From Aminobacterium sp. MB27-C1 (lineage in GTDB: Bacteria > Synergistota > Synergistia > Synergistales > Aminobacteriaceae), in NCBI RefSeq assembly GCF_030908405.1, contig NZ_CP133089.1:1860001-1924000 (forward strand): a DNA stretch of 64,000 nucleotides, written 5' to 3'. Shown here piece by piece: positions 1-9,019 of this stretch (positions are counted from its first letter, which is position 1; each line of letters starts with the position of its first letter). The position numbers and the translations under genes were made by a program. The notes beneath the pieces are model-generated. The model did no database searches and was not told the DNA's origin. It saw nothing but the letters and a program-made list of their open reading frames with translations.

Positions 1-8
1 GGAAAGAG

Positions 9-1622
9 GTGCTCCATAGATTGTCTTTAACCGTAAGGGAAATATTATTTTTTCCTGAACTTAAGGGCGTTAAGGTTATTGCAGGAGAAAAAGGTCTCAA
101 TAGAGTCGTCACAAAAGTTACTGTTATGGATGCGCCTGATATCCTAAATTGGCTTCATGGTGGTGAACTGCTGATCACCAGTGGTTACGTTATCCGTGAA
201 AACCCACTAAAGTTAAAACAACTGATACAAGATATGAATAGCGTAAATGCTGCTGCTTTTGGAATAAAAGTACATCGTTTTCTCAATGAAATTCCTGCAG
301 AAGTTATTCAAAAAGCAGATGAACTTGACTTTCCGCTACTTCATATACCTGTCCAATTCACTTTTTGCGATGTCTTTAACCCTATAATATCGAAACTATT
401 TCACAAAGAAGTGGATAATCTGCGCTACTCAGAAACCATACATCGATCATTTTTTGATCTCATCGCCCACGGAGGTGGCGTAGAAGAGATTTTGTCTGCT
501 CTTGGGTATTTTTTACAAACGGATATTGCGTTTCACGAGGTTTCAGCAGGCATAACGAATATTTTCTCCAAAGATGAAGGTTTCAAACAAAACGTTCTAA
601 ACTCGTCATTATCGGAATTGCTTCGGATGTTTCCTAATGAAATTGTGGCATCGGAAGATAAAATATACGGATACATCTTACTCAACGCTGAAAAAGAAAA
701 AATGAATTTTGATAATTATAAAGCTGCAATTGAAGACGCAAGGACAGCCCTTCTTCTCGCTATAAAGAAGAGAATTTCATCTCACGAAACAGAAAAACAA
801 TATAAAAGTGTATTTGTTCATGACCTTCTTTTTCACAATGTCAAATATGCCCATGAAGTTTGGAATAGAGCTAAAATTTTTGGATGGGACTTTTTGGGCT
901 TTGTTAAGGTAATAGCGTTTGATATTGATAATTTCAATACTCTTCTAGATACTAAAGGAGAAAGCAAACATGAATCGCTAAGAGAACGTATTTTCAGCAT
1001 TGCAATTGCTATGATGGAATCCAAATTTCCAAAGATTCCGTACGTTACAATGAGTGATTCTGTTGTTTTCTTATTATGCATTGGTGAAGACAAAAAAAGT
1101 TTTAATAAAGAGGAATTCTCTAAATTCCTCTCATCAATCCAAAAAAAGATAACAACCGAAAGCGGTACTACGGTCACCATAGGACTCGGGTCTATAAAAG
1201 AAAGTGTTTTTCAATGTCATGAAAGTTTTGAAGAAGCCCGCAGTGCTGTCCAATTTGCTCGTAGCATTTCCCAGAAGGATAAAATCCTTTTTTGGGAGGA
1301 TACTGGAATATACAGAGTACTTAATCCTATATATGACACTAATCCGGCAGTGGCATTCTATCAATCTCATTTAGGAAAACTTATCGATTATGATTTAAAA
1401 AACAAATCTTATCCCCTTTTACCAACGTTAAATTGTCTCGTAAAAAATAACTGGTCATTGAATAAGGCAGCACAGAAACTTCACATTCACTACAATACAA
1501 TGAAATATCGAGTTGACAAAATACATGAACTTATCGATCTCGACATCGACAATCATGAACAAAGGGTTAATATTCTTTTCTCTTTAATCATTTACTATAT
1601 GAACAATAACTTAAGTATATAA
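9..1622 (+). CDS. PucR family transcriptional regulator
   Basis: A regulator of about 537 residues. Residues 8-125 match the N-terminal PucR (purine catabolism regulator-like) sensor domain, with the typical 'DAPDILNWL' followed by 'GGELLITSGY'. A variable ligand-sensing middle follows. The last ~60 residues form the PucR C-terminal helix-turn-helix, seen as 'LNKAAQKLHIHYNTMKYR'. The family controls amino-acid, purine or amide use in response to a bound metabolite. It is convergent with the transporter/peptidase module at 1687-4301 and is a reasonable but unproven candidate to control it. The GTG at 9 is the first start visible, but the frame stays open to the window edge, so the true start may lie upstream. 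Confidence 0.88.
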   Translation: MLHRLSLTVREILFFPELKGVKVIAGEKGLNRVVTKVTVMDAPDILNWLHGGELLITSGYVIRENPLKLKQLIQDMNSVNAAAFGIKVHRFLNEIPAEVIQKADELDFPLLHIPVQFTFCDVFNPIISKLFHKEVDNLRYSETIHRSFFDLIAHGGGVEEILSALGYFLQTDIAFHEVSAGITNIFSKDEGFKQNVLNSSLSELLRMFPNEIVASEDKIYGYILLNAEKEKMNFDNYKAAIEDARTALLLAIKKRISSHETEKQYKSVFVHDLLFHNVKYAHEVWNRAKIFGWDFLGFVKVIAFDIDNFNTLLDTKGESKHESLRERIFSIAIAMMESKFPKIPYVTMSDSVVFLLCIGEDKKSFNKEEFSKFLSSIQKKITTESGTTVTIGLGSIKESVFQCHESFEEARSAVQFARSISQKDKILFWEDTGIYRVLNPIYDTNPAVAFYQSHLGKLIDYDLKNKSYPLLPTLNCLVKNNWSLNKAAQKLHIHYNTMKYRVDKIHELIDLDIDNHEQRVNILFSLIIYYMNNNLSI

Positions 1623-1641
1623 ATCGAAAATTTAATATTAC

Positions 1642-1680
1642 AAAGGCCTCCTTTATGGAACTTTTTCGAAGGAGGCCTTT
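1642..1680. terminator. Bidirectional intrinsic terminator
   Basis: The arms AAAGGCCTCC (1642-1651) and GGAGGCCTTT (1671-1680) form a perfect 10-bp stem between two convergent genes. T-rich sequence at both ends would let it stop transcription from both sides. Confidence 0.85.
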
Positions 1681-1686
1681 AAACAT

Positions 1687-2352
1687 TTATAATGCTACTT
1701 TCTTATTTTGAAGCATTATTCCAAATAAAACTGTTCCAAAGACACATAAGGGAATTGTGATCCATATAGGAAACCAACCAAGCTTAAGTGCAATAATACC
1801 TAAAACAAGTGCAATGACTCCAAGCTTAAAATCTCGAATGACAAAGCTTCCAAAAACCCCTCCAAAAATAGCCGGAAGAATATACTTAAATGCCTCTAAT
1901 ACAAGAGGTGGAAAACTAGCAACAAGCTTTGCACCTAAGCCAATTCCAATTGTTAGAATAAAAATGTTTATCAATATGGAAACCCCAATACCCAAGGTAG
2001 ATAAAATAGCCCCTTCATAAGAACCCTCTTCCACTCCAGCTGCCTCTTGAGCAAGGGCAGAACAAGGAAGTCTGACATTGGAAATGTTACCAGAAAGGAA
2101 AGACATATAGGTTCCAGGAACCCCCAAAATAGGGAAATATGCCAAAGGTTCAACAAACCATAATGGACCAGAGTAAGCAAAAATTAAGGCAAAACCAGAG
2201 ATTATGGCCTGCAACGGAGGCATAATATTATATTTTGCAAAAATATAAAGGGGAGGGGAAAAACTCAACAAAAAAGCAAACAGACATGTCAATATCCCCC
2301 AGAAAACAATTGGTTTTTGGAATTTTTCTAAGAAAATCTCTTTCTGTGACAT
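1687..2352 (-). CDS. Uncharacterised membrane protein, first half of a paired transporter-like module
   Basis: A polytopic membrane protein of 221 residues with about five to six hydrophobic segments and no signal peptidase site. It has a conserved central stretch, 'FPILGVPGTYMSFLSGN', followed by 'ISNVRLPCSALAQEAAG'. Both recur almost unchanged in the paralogue at 21954-22649. It is followed on the same strand order by a DUF5058-like membrane protein and an M20 peptidase, and this three-gene order is repeated in the second module. I know of no characterised homologue. The conserved GxPGTY and RxPC motifs inside a membrane protein, and the linkage to a hydrolase, suggest a transporter or channel subunit. 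That is inference. A ribosome binding site (AGGAGAGG) precedes ATG 2352. Confidence 0.75.
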   Translation of the reverse strand: MSQKEIFLEKFQKPIVFWGILTCLFAFLLSFSPPLYIFAKYNIMPPLQAIISGFALIFAYSGPLWFVEPLAYFPILGVPGTYMSFLSGNISNVRLPCSALAQEAAGVEEGSYEGAILSTLGIGVSILINIFILTIGIGLGAKLVASFPPLVLEAFKYILPAIFGGVFGSFVIRDFKLGVIALVLGIIALKLGWFPIWITIPLCVFGTVLFGIMLQNKKVAL

Positions 2353-2367
2353 TTTTGCTCACCTCTC

Positions 2368-3075
2368 CTAAAAAAGGACTGCGGAGAACATACCTAAAGC
2401 CATGGCGACACCTAAGGACCACTCTTTAAGCCATCTCTTACCCAATTTATCCGCAACTATCTGCATCACTACCATTGTCAAAGCAGCCACAATAGCAGCA
2501 ATACTAGGACGACCGACAGTAACAAGAGCTTTTGACACCTGAAACCCAAAAGCACCCAAAATAGCACCTATCGATATTACGGGTAAAAGATCCTGTCTCT
2601 TCCCTACAATGCGAGACCTTAATCCATCTAGTTTGTGGGTAAAAAGCCCCGTAATTAACAACCATCCACAAGATCCCAAAGCAATAACCCATAATGAGTT
2701 TGCAAACTCTAGCACTCCGTATCCTTCAGACCCCACAGATGTACCTAACACCTGAGCTCCACATTCAGCAGCATAACCTTCATACATCACTGCTCCTATA
2801 ACAGAAAGTCTCATCCATGCCATCGGAGCCCCTATAATAGCAATAAGAGCAACCATACCGATAAGAACAGCAAATGATGGACCTAATGATGAAATTACTG
2901 CCGAACGGAGTCCACTCTTCAGTTGCTCTGGTCTAAGCCCCATTTCCAAACCAGTAAACCATGCTTTTTTCATAAAAATAATGGATTGGAAAACAACGAT
3001 ACTAACCATAACAATACCAATAACCCAGAAACCCCATTCATTGGCTACTTCTAAATAATCTGGCATTATCAACAT
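2368..3075 (-). CDS. DUF5058-like membrane protein, second half of the paired module
   Basis: A polytopic membrane protein of about 235 residues with roughly six hydrophobic segments. It resembles DUF5058 proteins by its opening ('PDYLEVANEWGF'), its loop ('ISSLGPSFAVLIGMVALI') and the later 'GAPMAWMRLSVIGAVMYE'. The paralogue at 22662-23360 has the same landmarks ('SSIGPSIVIVIGMVSLL', 'GGPTALMRLAYIGNVAYE'). It lies 15 bp upstream of the partner gene at 1687, so the two are surely co-expressed. The function is unknown; pairing with M20 hydrolases points to uptake of the hydrolase's substrate or export of its product. ATG 3075, TTG 3072 and ATG 3066 are all possible starts around the GGGAGG site. 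Confidence 0.75.
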   Translation of the reverse strand: MLIMPDYLEVANEWGFWVIGIVMVSIVVFQSIIFMKKAWFTGLEMGLRPEQLKSGLRSAVISSLGPSFAVLIGMVALIAIIGAPMAWMRLSVIGAVMYEGYAAECGAQVLGTSVGSEGYGVLEFANSLWVIALGSCGWLLITGLFTHKLDGLRSRIVGKRQDLLPVISIGAILGAFGFQVSKALVTVGRPSIAAIVAALTMVVMQIVADKLGKRWLKEWSLGVAMALGMFSAVLF

Positions 3076-3107
3076 TCACCTCCCAAGAAAGAACAAACAA
3101 ATCGCCA

Positions 3108-4301
3108 TTAAGAAAGATAATCCAGAGCTAAAGCAATGTAGAACTTAGTGGCATCAATAACACTAGAAAGTTCAACGTATTCGTCAATCTTATGATTCCT
3201 TGTAAAATTCCCTGGGCCATAAATAATGACAGGTATTTCAGGATTAATTTCACGAAATGGCACTGCATCTGTGTAATACACAACACCTTGTAAATCTGGT
3301 TTTTTTGAAAAAAGCTGCTCATATGAATTCTCAGCACTTTTTACTAGAGGGTTGTTAGGATTTGTTTCAATAGGCAAGAGATTATGCAGAATTTCATACG
3401 TTATATCCATGTCTTTATTTTGCGATTTTAACTTTTCTATTATGGCATCAATTTGAGCAAGAAGTGCAGCATGATCATTCCCTGGAATTGTCCTTATATC
3501 AACTTTAGCTTCACATCTGTCAGGAATAATATTAGTGAGATCTCCAGCATGCATCGTTGTAAGGCTAAAAGTGGGGGCGGAAAGATAGGTATTTTCCATC
3601 TCCTTGAATTTAAGGTCTTTAAGCTGGTTCATAAATTCAATCATATTTGTTAGTGCATTAACTCCTTGTTTAGGTTGTCCACCATGAGCCCTTTTCCCTT
3701 TTGAAATGAACTTGAGCCACAATGTACCTTTTTCAGCGACAAAAACAGTGCCATTACTTGCCTCACTTATAGCAATGGCATCGATGCCATCTGCTCCATA
3801 TTTTTCTACATACGCTCTTGAGCCATAAAGGTCCACTTCTTCTCCAGACGTCCCCAATAAACTCAAAGAACCTTTTAATTCAATTCTAGCTTTTTTAAGA
3901 ATACACATAGCTAAAGTCATCGCGGTAACACCAGCTTTCATGTCACTGGTTCCGCGGCCATACATTAAGTCTCCTTCTATTACTGCACCAAAAGGAGCAT
4001 GCTTCCATCCTTCTCCAGCAGGAACAACATCATAATGCCCGCTATAAACAAGATTTGGACCATTAGAATTATTCCCAATTTTTGCCATTAAATTAGCGCG
4101 ATTGCTTTGATTTAATTCCCATATTTCTGAACTTATCCCATAACTTTTTAGTTTCTCATGAACTTTGTAGGCTACGTTTATTTCATTGCCTGGAGGGTTA
4201 GAACTATTCACTTGAATTAATTCAGAAAGGAATTCAATGACCTCCTGCTCATCCAACAAAGATATACACTCATCATATTCTTTTTTTCTACTAAAAAGCA
4301 T
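3108..4301 (-). CDS. M20 family peptidase/deacylase (ArgE/DapE/ACY1-type)
   Basis: A cytoplasmic zinc-dependent hydrolase of 397 residues, the usual length for M20A enzymes. The metal and catalytic motifs are visible in order: 'YSGHYDVVP' (metal His, catalytic Asp), 'GRGTSDMKAG' (bridging Asp), 'SGEEVDLYG' (general-base and metal Glu). The dimerisation lid lies in the middle ('KRAHGGQPKQG'), and the C-terminal metal His in 'NFTRNHKIDEY'. The family removes acyl groups from amino acids or splits small peptides; the exact substrate cannot be read from sequence. The gene heads an operon with the two membrane proteins below it. ATG 4301 is preceded by AAGGGGG at good spacing. Confidence 0.9.
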   Translation of the reverse strand: MLFSRKKEYDECISLLDEQEVIEFLSELIQVNSSNPPGNEINVAYKVHEKLKSYGISSEIWELNQSNRANLMAKIGNNSNGPNLVYSGHYDVVPAGEGWKHAPFGAVIEGDLMYGRGTSDMKAGVTAMTLAMCILKKARIELKGSLSLLGTSGEEVDLYGSRAYVEKYGADGIDAIAISEASNGTVFVAEKGTLWLKFISKGKRAHGGQPKQGVNALTNMIEFMNQLKDLKFKEMENTYLSAPTFSLTTMHAGDLTNIIPDRCEAKVDIRTIPGNDHAALLAQIDAIIEKLKSQNKDMDITYEILHNLLPIETNPNNPLVKSAENSYEQLFSKKPDLQGVVYYTDAVPFREINPEIPVIIYGPGNFTRNHKIDEYVELSSVIDATKFYIALALDYLS

Positions 4302-4494
4302 AACAAGTACCCCCTTATTACATTTAATAATTTGGACTATCCTCTTAGGGGGTAATGATAAACTTTTAACGGAAACAAAGAATCATTTCTTTTTTATATT
4401 TTTTTATAGCAAAATGCTTTTTTACTATAAAAAATTTTTACTTATTATTCTTTCTGCATAAAAAATATATTATTTTGGGGCTTTCTTGTTAGTT

Positions 4495-4789
4495 TTATAC
4501 AGAGAGAGTAACCCATTTTCCAAATGAAACTTTTTTATAATATTTACTGAGATAAATGAAACTTTCTACTAACATATTAGGAAAGCTAGCAAGACCAAAG
4601 AGTGATGGAGCATGATCAATAATAACAACCACTCCATATGGTGATATCTGGTAAGTCAAATCCATGATTTCCTCCTAAAACAGTTACCACATTACTCAAC
4701 GCTCTCTTCCTTGCTTGCCTTTCTACAAAATTTAAATATTTTCTATTCGTATCAACTGCATACACTCTGCCATCTTCACCAACATTTGA
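4495..4789 (-). pseudogene. Remnant of a SAM-dependent methyltransferase
   Basis: Read on the minus strand from about 4789, the translation gives a class I methyltransferase signature: 'EDGRVYAVDTNRKYLNFV', then 'RALSNVVTVLGG', then 'FDLPD'. That is motif I/II followed by the motif around the D/E-loop. The glycine-rich start is missing. This frame stops near 4617, and the homologous continuation ('SPYGVVVIIDHAPS', like the 'GG.lvviDf' strand) is in a different frame. Some 20-25 residues between them appear deleted. A 56-codon frame (4495-4665) with a good AGGAGG site is embedded and could be translated, but I take it as coincidence because the AGGAGG falls inside the old 'LGGN' codons. This remnant explains most of the 566-bp gap 4302-4867. 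Confidence 0.6.
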
Positions 4790-4803
4790 CTAGATTTGTA
4801 TAC

Positions 4804-4830
4804 TTGACTCTATTATCGATAATCTATAAT
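4804..4830 (+). promoter_or_regulatory. Candidate sigma-70 promoter for the amino-acid ABC operon
   Basis: TTGACT (4804-4809) and TATAAT (4825-4830) lie just upstream of the substrate-binding protein gene. The 15-bp spacing is short, so the -35 assignment is uncertain; the -10 is convincing. Confidence 0.45.
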
Positions 4831-4867
4831 ATGATTAAATCAGAATATTTAAACAGGAGGTGTCTCT

Positions 4868-5743
4868 ATGAGCAACGTATGGAATTCACAAGTAAGGTTT
4901 CGGCTAGTTCAATTCTATCTATTGGTATTGTTTGCTCTTCCTCTCTTATTCTGCAGTAAAACGGCTTATGCCACCTACCCAACGACAGAAAATCCAACAC
5001 CTAATCTCAATCGAATAATAAAATCTGGCGTTCTTAAAGTAGGTACAATTCCAGACTACATCCCTTTTCAAATGGTACACAAAGATGGAGAGCTTTTTGG
5101 TTACAATATTGAACTCATGAAAAACATTGCTCAAGAACTAGGCGTAAAGTTAGAAATAAAGCAACCTGCATTCAACATGCTTATTCCCTCACTGCAAAAT
5201 GGTGATATTGATATGCTTATTATGGGAATGGCGATTACTCCCAAAAGAGCCCTGGCCGTAGACTTTACTATTCCTTATTTCCATACCGGATACTGTTTAT
5301 TGGCAAATATGAAACATAAAAACGAACTTCAATCTATAGCTGATTTCAATCAAAAGGACATCATTCTTGGCGCTATGATGGGAACTCCTACCGTCGAAAA
5401 AGCTCAGAAAGCGTGTCCCAACGCAATAGTAAAAGAGTTTAATCATCTAGGGACAGCTTTCATGGCTCTTTTAGCAGAGCAAATAGATGGCGTATTTGCC
5501 GACGAAGCCCTAGCAATGTATTTTTCTCTACTCCAGCCAGAAAAAACCTATCCCATCTACGAAAAACTTACAAATAACGGACATGGAATCACCATTAAAC
5601 AGGGACAACCAGACTTGCTTTTATGGCTGAACACATACTTACGTAATTATATGGATTCACCTGAATATAAAGAAAACTACGATAAATGGTTTACCAACCA
5701 TTGGTGGTGGGAAGAATTATCCCCGTCCCTTAAAGGGCAATAA
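4868..5743 (+). CDS. Amino-acid ABC transporter substrate-binding protein
   Basis: A periplasmic binding protein of 291 residues (SBP_bac_3 family). A signal peptide covers residues 1-35, with a hydrophobic core and likely cleavage after 'KTAYA'. The family core follows: 'GVLKVGTIPDYIPF', 'GYNIELMKNIAQELGVKL' and 'TPKRALAVDFTIPY', where the Arg normally binds the alpha-carboxylate. 'GVFADEALAMYF' supplies the Asp that normally binds the alpha-amino group, so an amino acid or close analogue is the likely ligand. A consensus AGGAGG precedes ATG 4868. It is followed by its ATPase and one permease gene, forming a complete importer with presumably homodimeric permease. Confidence 0.92.
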   Translation: MSNVWNSQVRFRLVQFYLLVLFALPLLFCSKTAYATYPTTENPTPNLNRIIKSGVLKVGTIPDYIPFQMVHKDGELFGYNIELMKNIAQELGVKLEIKQPAFNMLIPSLQNGDIDMLIMGMAITPKRALAVDFTIPYFHTGYCLLANMKHKNELQSIADFNQKDIILGAMMGTPTVEKAQKACPNAIVKEFNHLGTAFMALLAEQIDGVFADEALAMYFSLLQPEKTYPIYEKLTNNGHGITIKQGQPDLLLWLNTYLRNYMDSPEYKENYDKWFTNHWWWEELSPSLKGQ

Positions 5744-5758
5744 TCGCAGGCCTCTTTC

Positions 5759-6562
5759 ATGGTAAAACACTCTCTTTTAAGGGTAGAAAATATCTATAAA
5801 TCCTTTGGGAAAGAAAGAGTTCTCAATGGAGTATCCTTCTCTCTTCAACAAGGAGAAATACTCTGCCTTGTCGGCCCCAGTGGCTGTGGAAAAAGCACTC
5901 TTCTGCGATGTATCAACGGCCTTGAAAAATGTGATACTGGGCAAATATATCTCTCTGGAGCTCCTCTCTGTGGAGTAAGCAGTGAAAAAACACGACATAT
6001 TCGCGAAAAAATTGGCGTCGTGTTTCAGCATTTTAACCTCTTTTCCCATCTCAATATTATTGACAATATCGCTCTAGGACCTCTCAAGGTAAAGAAAGAA
6101 TCGGAAAAAGAAGCATATACTCGTGCCAAAAAACTGCTTCAGTCTGTAGGGTTGGGTGAAAAGACAGAAGCGTATCCTTCAGAACTCTCTGGAGGGCAAC
6201 AGCAACGTGTTGCTATAGCGAGAGCTCTTGCCATGGAGCCACAACTGCTTCTCTTCGATGAACCTACCTCAGCTCTTGATCCGGAAATGATCTGCGATGT
6301 GCTTGACGTTATCAAAAATATCGCAAAAAAGGGAGCAACGATGATCATTGTGACGCACGAAATGGCCTTTGCCAGACAAATCGCCCATCGAATGATCTTC
6401 CTCGAAAATGGAAAAATTTTAGCGGATTCCTCCCCTGCTCATTTCTTTGGAAATAACAGCCACACCAGAATCCAATGTTTTTTAAAAAGATTGCCAGACC
6501 ATCACGATTTTTTTATTAATCATTATGAAAAAAAAGAAGGGAGTGAGAAGGATGACATTTAA
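5759..6562 (+). CDS. Amino-acid ABC transporter ATP-binding protein (GlnQ-like)
   Basis: The nucleotide-binding subunit of the polar amino-acid importer, 267 residues, cytoplasmic face. Motifs in order: Walker A 'GPSGCGKST' (near residue 40), Q-loop 'VVFQHFNLF', signature 'LSGGQQQRV', Walker B 'LLLFDEPTSALDPE' and H-loop 'VTHE'. The last ~20 residues ('FINHYEKKEGSEKDD') extend past the usual GlnQ end and overlap the start of the permease gene, so the two are translationally coupled. It lies 15 bp after the binding-protein gene. Confidence 0.95.
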   Translation: MVKHSLLRVENIYKSFGKERVLNGVSFSLQQGEILCLVGPSGCGKSTLLRCINGLEKCDTGQIYLSGAPLCGVSSEKTRHIREKIGVVFQHFNLFSHLNIIDNIALGPLKVKKESEKEAYTRAKKLLQSVGLGEKTEAYPSELSGGQQQRVAIARALAMEPQLLLFDEPTSALDPEMICDVLDVIKNIAKKGATMIIVTHEMAFARQIAHRMIFLENGKILADSSPAHFFGNNSHTRIQCFLKRLPDHHDFFINHYEKKEGSEKDDI

Positions 6563-7214
6563 TTTCACCGCCGTGCTGGCATATAGAGAACTCTTTTTTC
6601 TTGGATTGAAAAATACAATCCTTATTTCTTTAACGGCAATGATTTTCGCTCTTATTATAGGAACAATAGCTGCATTTTGCAGAATAAGCCATCTTCGTAT
6701 TCCTCGATATCTGGCTATCTTCTATATCGAAATCATAAGGAATACACCAATCCTTATTCAAGTTTATTTTATGTACTTCGGAATAGGACAGCTTATTCGA
6801 TATAAAACCATATTTTGGCCATCTGTAGCTATTCTTGCTTTTTTTTCAGGTTCATTTGTCGCCGAAATAATACGATCTGGAATTAATGCAGTTCCAAACG
6901 GACAAAAAGACGCGGCATTCTCCATTGGCATGAGTTCTATACAGGTAGCAAGATATGTAGTTTTTCCCCAGGCCTTAAGACGTGTTTTACCTGCCTTGGC
7001 TGGGCAATTGATCACCTTAATCAAAACATCATCTCTCGTATCTCTTCTTGCTTTGGAAGATCTCACATACGTTGCTCAACGGGTAAGTATGATGACATTT
7101 AGGGTATTGGAATCGTACATCATTGTAGCGGTGTTTTATTTCATCATAACTTCCACCCTTTCTCAGGGAATAGGCTTGCTTGAAAGGAAACTAGCGAGAA
7201 GTTCTAAATTGTGA
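6552..7214 (+). CDS. Amino-acid ABC transporter permease
   Basis: The inner-membrane permease of the importer, 220 residues, of the HisM/GlnP type. The N-terminal targeting half has 'LFFLGLKNTILISLTAM'. The EAA loop that docks to the ATPase is 'GMSSIQVARYVVFPQALRR'. About five hydrophobic segments are present. ATG 6552 is preferred over ATG 6525 because it has a purine-rich site (GGGAGTGAGAAGG) and aligns with the family start. It overlaps the ATPase gene by 11 bp. As the only permease gene here, it probably works as a homodimer. Confidence 0.92.
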   Translation: MTFNFTAVLAYRELFFLGLKNTILISLTAMIFALIIGTIAAFCRISHLRIPRYLAIFYIEIIRNTPILIQVYFMYFGIGQLIRYKTIFWPSVAILAFFSGSFVAEIIRSGINAVPNGQKDAAFSIGMSSIQVARYVVFPQALRRVLPALAGQLITLIKTSSLVSLLALEDLTYVAQRVSMMTFRVLESYIIVAVFYFIITSTLSQGIGLLERKLARSSKL

Positions 7215-7250
7215 GCATTTTCAAAAAGTATGAGCAAGGAGGAAACTACG

Positions 7251-7895
7251 ATGCCAGCAAAGCCTGTTACGTATAAAGATTACGTAAAAGAGTTTCTAAT
7301 GGGGAAAATATATGAAGGCAAATATAAACCTGGAGAGAAGATTACTGTCGTAGGGATTGCACAAGAACTTGACGTCAGCCAATCTGTTGTACGCGAAGCT
7401 TTGGCCGAATTAAAAGTGAAAAAAGTAATCGAATCCATACCATATAAAGAAACATATATTCGCAACCTATCTAAAGAGGAAGTACGAGACGCTATTCAAG
7501 TTCGCACAGAAATGGAAGAACTCGCTTTCAAATGGATTTTAGAGAACCAAACAAATCTCTCTCTACTTGTTAAAGATCTAGAAGAAATTTTAAAAGAAAT
7601 GAGGAAATCATCATCAGATACAAATAGCAATACATACCGTGAAAACGACATCTCCTTTCATAGAAGAATATTTATAGAAGCACAAAGCCCAACAATGCTC
7701 TTCATATGGGATTTACTAGGTGACATTGGGTGGATATATTTGGGCCTTTATACATCTCAGACATTTCGTCAAAAAATGGGGGAAAAGGAATTTAGCGTGA
7801 TATGTGATATATACCACGATATTATCGAATCTATCGAGAAGAGAGATCTTCCTAGATTCTCTTCTCTGTTAAGAAACACAAAACTGCGCGTTTAA
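7251..7895 (+). CDS. GntR family regulator (FadR/FCD subfamily)
   Basis: A repressor-type regulator of about 214 residues. The winged helix-turn-helix covers residues 10-70 ('KPGEKITVVGIAQELDVSQS' then 'VVREALAEL'). The helical FCD effector domain follows, with the Asp/His ligand positions plausibly in 'YRENDISFHR'. The usual later metal-binding histidines are less clear ('YHDIIESIEKRD'). ATG 7251 has a strong AAGGAGG at 8-bp spacing and is preferred over ATG 7230. Sitting between a transporter and an amidohydrolase, it probably senses the transported compound and controls this cluster; that is inference from context. Confidence 0.88.
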   Translation: MPAKPVTYKDYVKEFLMGKIYEGKYKPGEKITVVGIAQELDVSQSVVREALAELKVKKVIESIPYKETYIRNLSKEEVRDAIQVRTEMEELAFKWILENQTNLSLLVKDLEEILKEMRKSSSDTNSNTYRENDISFHRRIFIEAQSPTMLFIWDLLGDIGWIYLGLYTSQTFRQKMGEKEFSVICDIYHDIIESIEKRDLPRFSSLLRNTKLRV

Positions 7896-7908
7896 AAGGA
7901 GAAAGCAA

Positions 7909-8934
7909 ATGACAAAGTCTCAAGCCAAGTCACGAGAATATATTGACTGCCACATGCATCTATGGAGTCCATATCTTGAGTCGTGTTATCCCCAAAATGT
8001 CAAAAGCGCATTAGAGAAACTTATGAGGGAAAAGATAACACCACAAATAGAACTAGTTCCAGACAACAAACGAGAGAAGCAAGAATATGAGAAGCCAAAA
8101 GATGGAAACGCCAAAACACTTGTACACGCTCTGGATCAGGCAAAATTTGCCAAAGGGGTTGCATTCTCAGGAGCATATTTTTGGGGTAGTCCGCTGCTTC
8201 CGCGAACAAACTTAGTGCATCGCGTGCAAGAAGAAAACAACTATGCTGCTTCTCAAGGAATCTTAGCCAAAGGCAGACTAATAGTTGTAGCGAGTATAAA
8301 CCCTCTACTTGACTTTGCTCTTCAAGAGGTGGATCGATGCGCCTTAGAGCTACATATGAAAGGCTTAAAAGTACACTTCAATGTGGCACAAATCGAGGTA
8401 AAAAACGCAAAACATCGCCAAAGGCTAAAAGACCTCTTTCAAAAAGCTGCCACGCATAATATGCCTGTCGCTATTCACTACCATGCTTTAAACAAATCAT
8501 ACGACGTAGAGAGCTTTTCCCTCTTTATGGACGATGTTATACTCCCCATCAGCAATCTGAAAGTCCAATTTGCTCACGTTCTTGGAACAGGCGGTTTCCC
8601 AAAAATGACACAGCGTATTATGCAAAAGCTTAAAGAGTACTGTGATCGAAATGCTGAACTTAAGCACAGAATATGGGTTGATATTTCAGGATCCATTATC
8701 GATGAGCCGACAGCTAAAGAATATGAAGGTTTTTTTACACGATCCACAAAGGAAGAGATACAAAACTTAGCCAAAACTCTTCGGGCTTTCGGCCTAAAAA
8801 ACGTCTTGTTTGGAAGTGATTATGGCGGATCTGCCACTCTTCAACCTAAACCACACAGTGAACTTATGTGTAAAGAACTCGGTTTCAACAATGAAGAACT
8901 AGAAGAAATATTTTCTAATGCGGGACCTTGGTAA
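7909..8934 (+). CDS. Amidohydrolase family protein (TIM-barrel, amidohydrolase_2 type)
   Basis: A probable metal-dependent hydrolase or decarboxylase of 341 residues. The N-terminal metal motif 'YIDCHMHLWSP' gives the HxH pair. 'GLKVHFNVAQ' is on an inner strand, 'MPVAIHYHAL' gives the next His, 'QFAHVLGTGG' the following His, and 'VLFGSDYGGS' the C-terminal metal Asp. These are the hallmarks of the amidohydrolase_2 family. The substrate is not predictable. It lies 13 bp after the GntR gene with a good AAAAGGAG site, so it is likely the catabolic enzyme of this cluster. Confidence 0.85.
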   Translation: MTKSQAKSREYIDCHMHLWSPYLESCYPQNVKSALEKLMREKITPQIELVPDNKREKQEYEKPKDGNAKTLVHALDQAKFAKGVAFSGAYFWGSPLLPRTNLVHRVQEENNYAASQGILAKGRLIVVASINPLLDFALQEVDRCALELHMKGLKVHFNVAQIEVKNAKHRQRLKDLFQKAATHNMPVAIHYHALNKSYDVESFSLFMDDVILPISNLKVQFAHVLGTGGFPKMTQRIMQKLKEYCDRNAELKHRIWVDISGSIIDEPTAKEYEGFFTRSTKEEIQNLAKTLRAFGLKNVLFGSDYGGSATLQPKPHSELMCKELGFNNEELEEIFSNAGPW

Positions 8935-8940
8935 AACCTG

Positions 8941-8968
8941 TTGACTCCTTGCTTAAAACACCTATACT
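8941..8968 (+). promoter_or_regulatory. Sigma-70 promoter for the EamA transporter gene
   Basis: TTGACT (8941-8946), 16-bp spacer, TATACT (8963-8968). The predicted transcript start near 8975 places the ATG at 8975 at the very first base and so supports the internal ATG 9020 as the true start. Confidence 0.65.
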
Positions 8969-9019
8969 GGCGGAATGTTTTGCTTTAACATAAGCAAAAT
9001 CGCAGGAGGAAAAACGTAC

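Noticed and set aside
1757-2020. Plus-strand frame opposite the membrane protein gene
   Set aside because: No ribosome binding site and no family resemblance; it mirrors the minus-strand gene.
4711-4959. Plus-strand frame across the promoter of the ABC operon
   Set aside because: It overlaps the promoter and the signal-peptide region of the binding protein in another frame and has no protein-like features.
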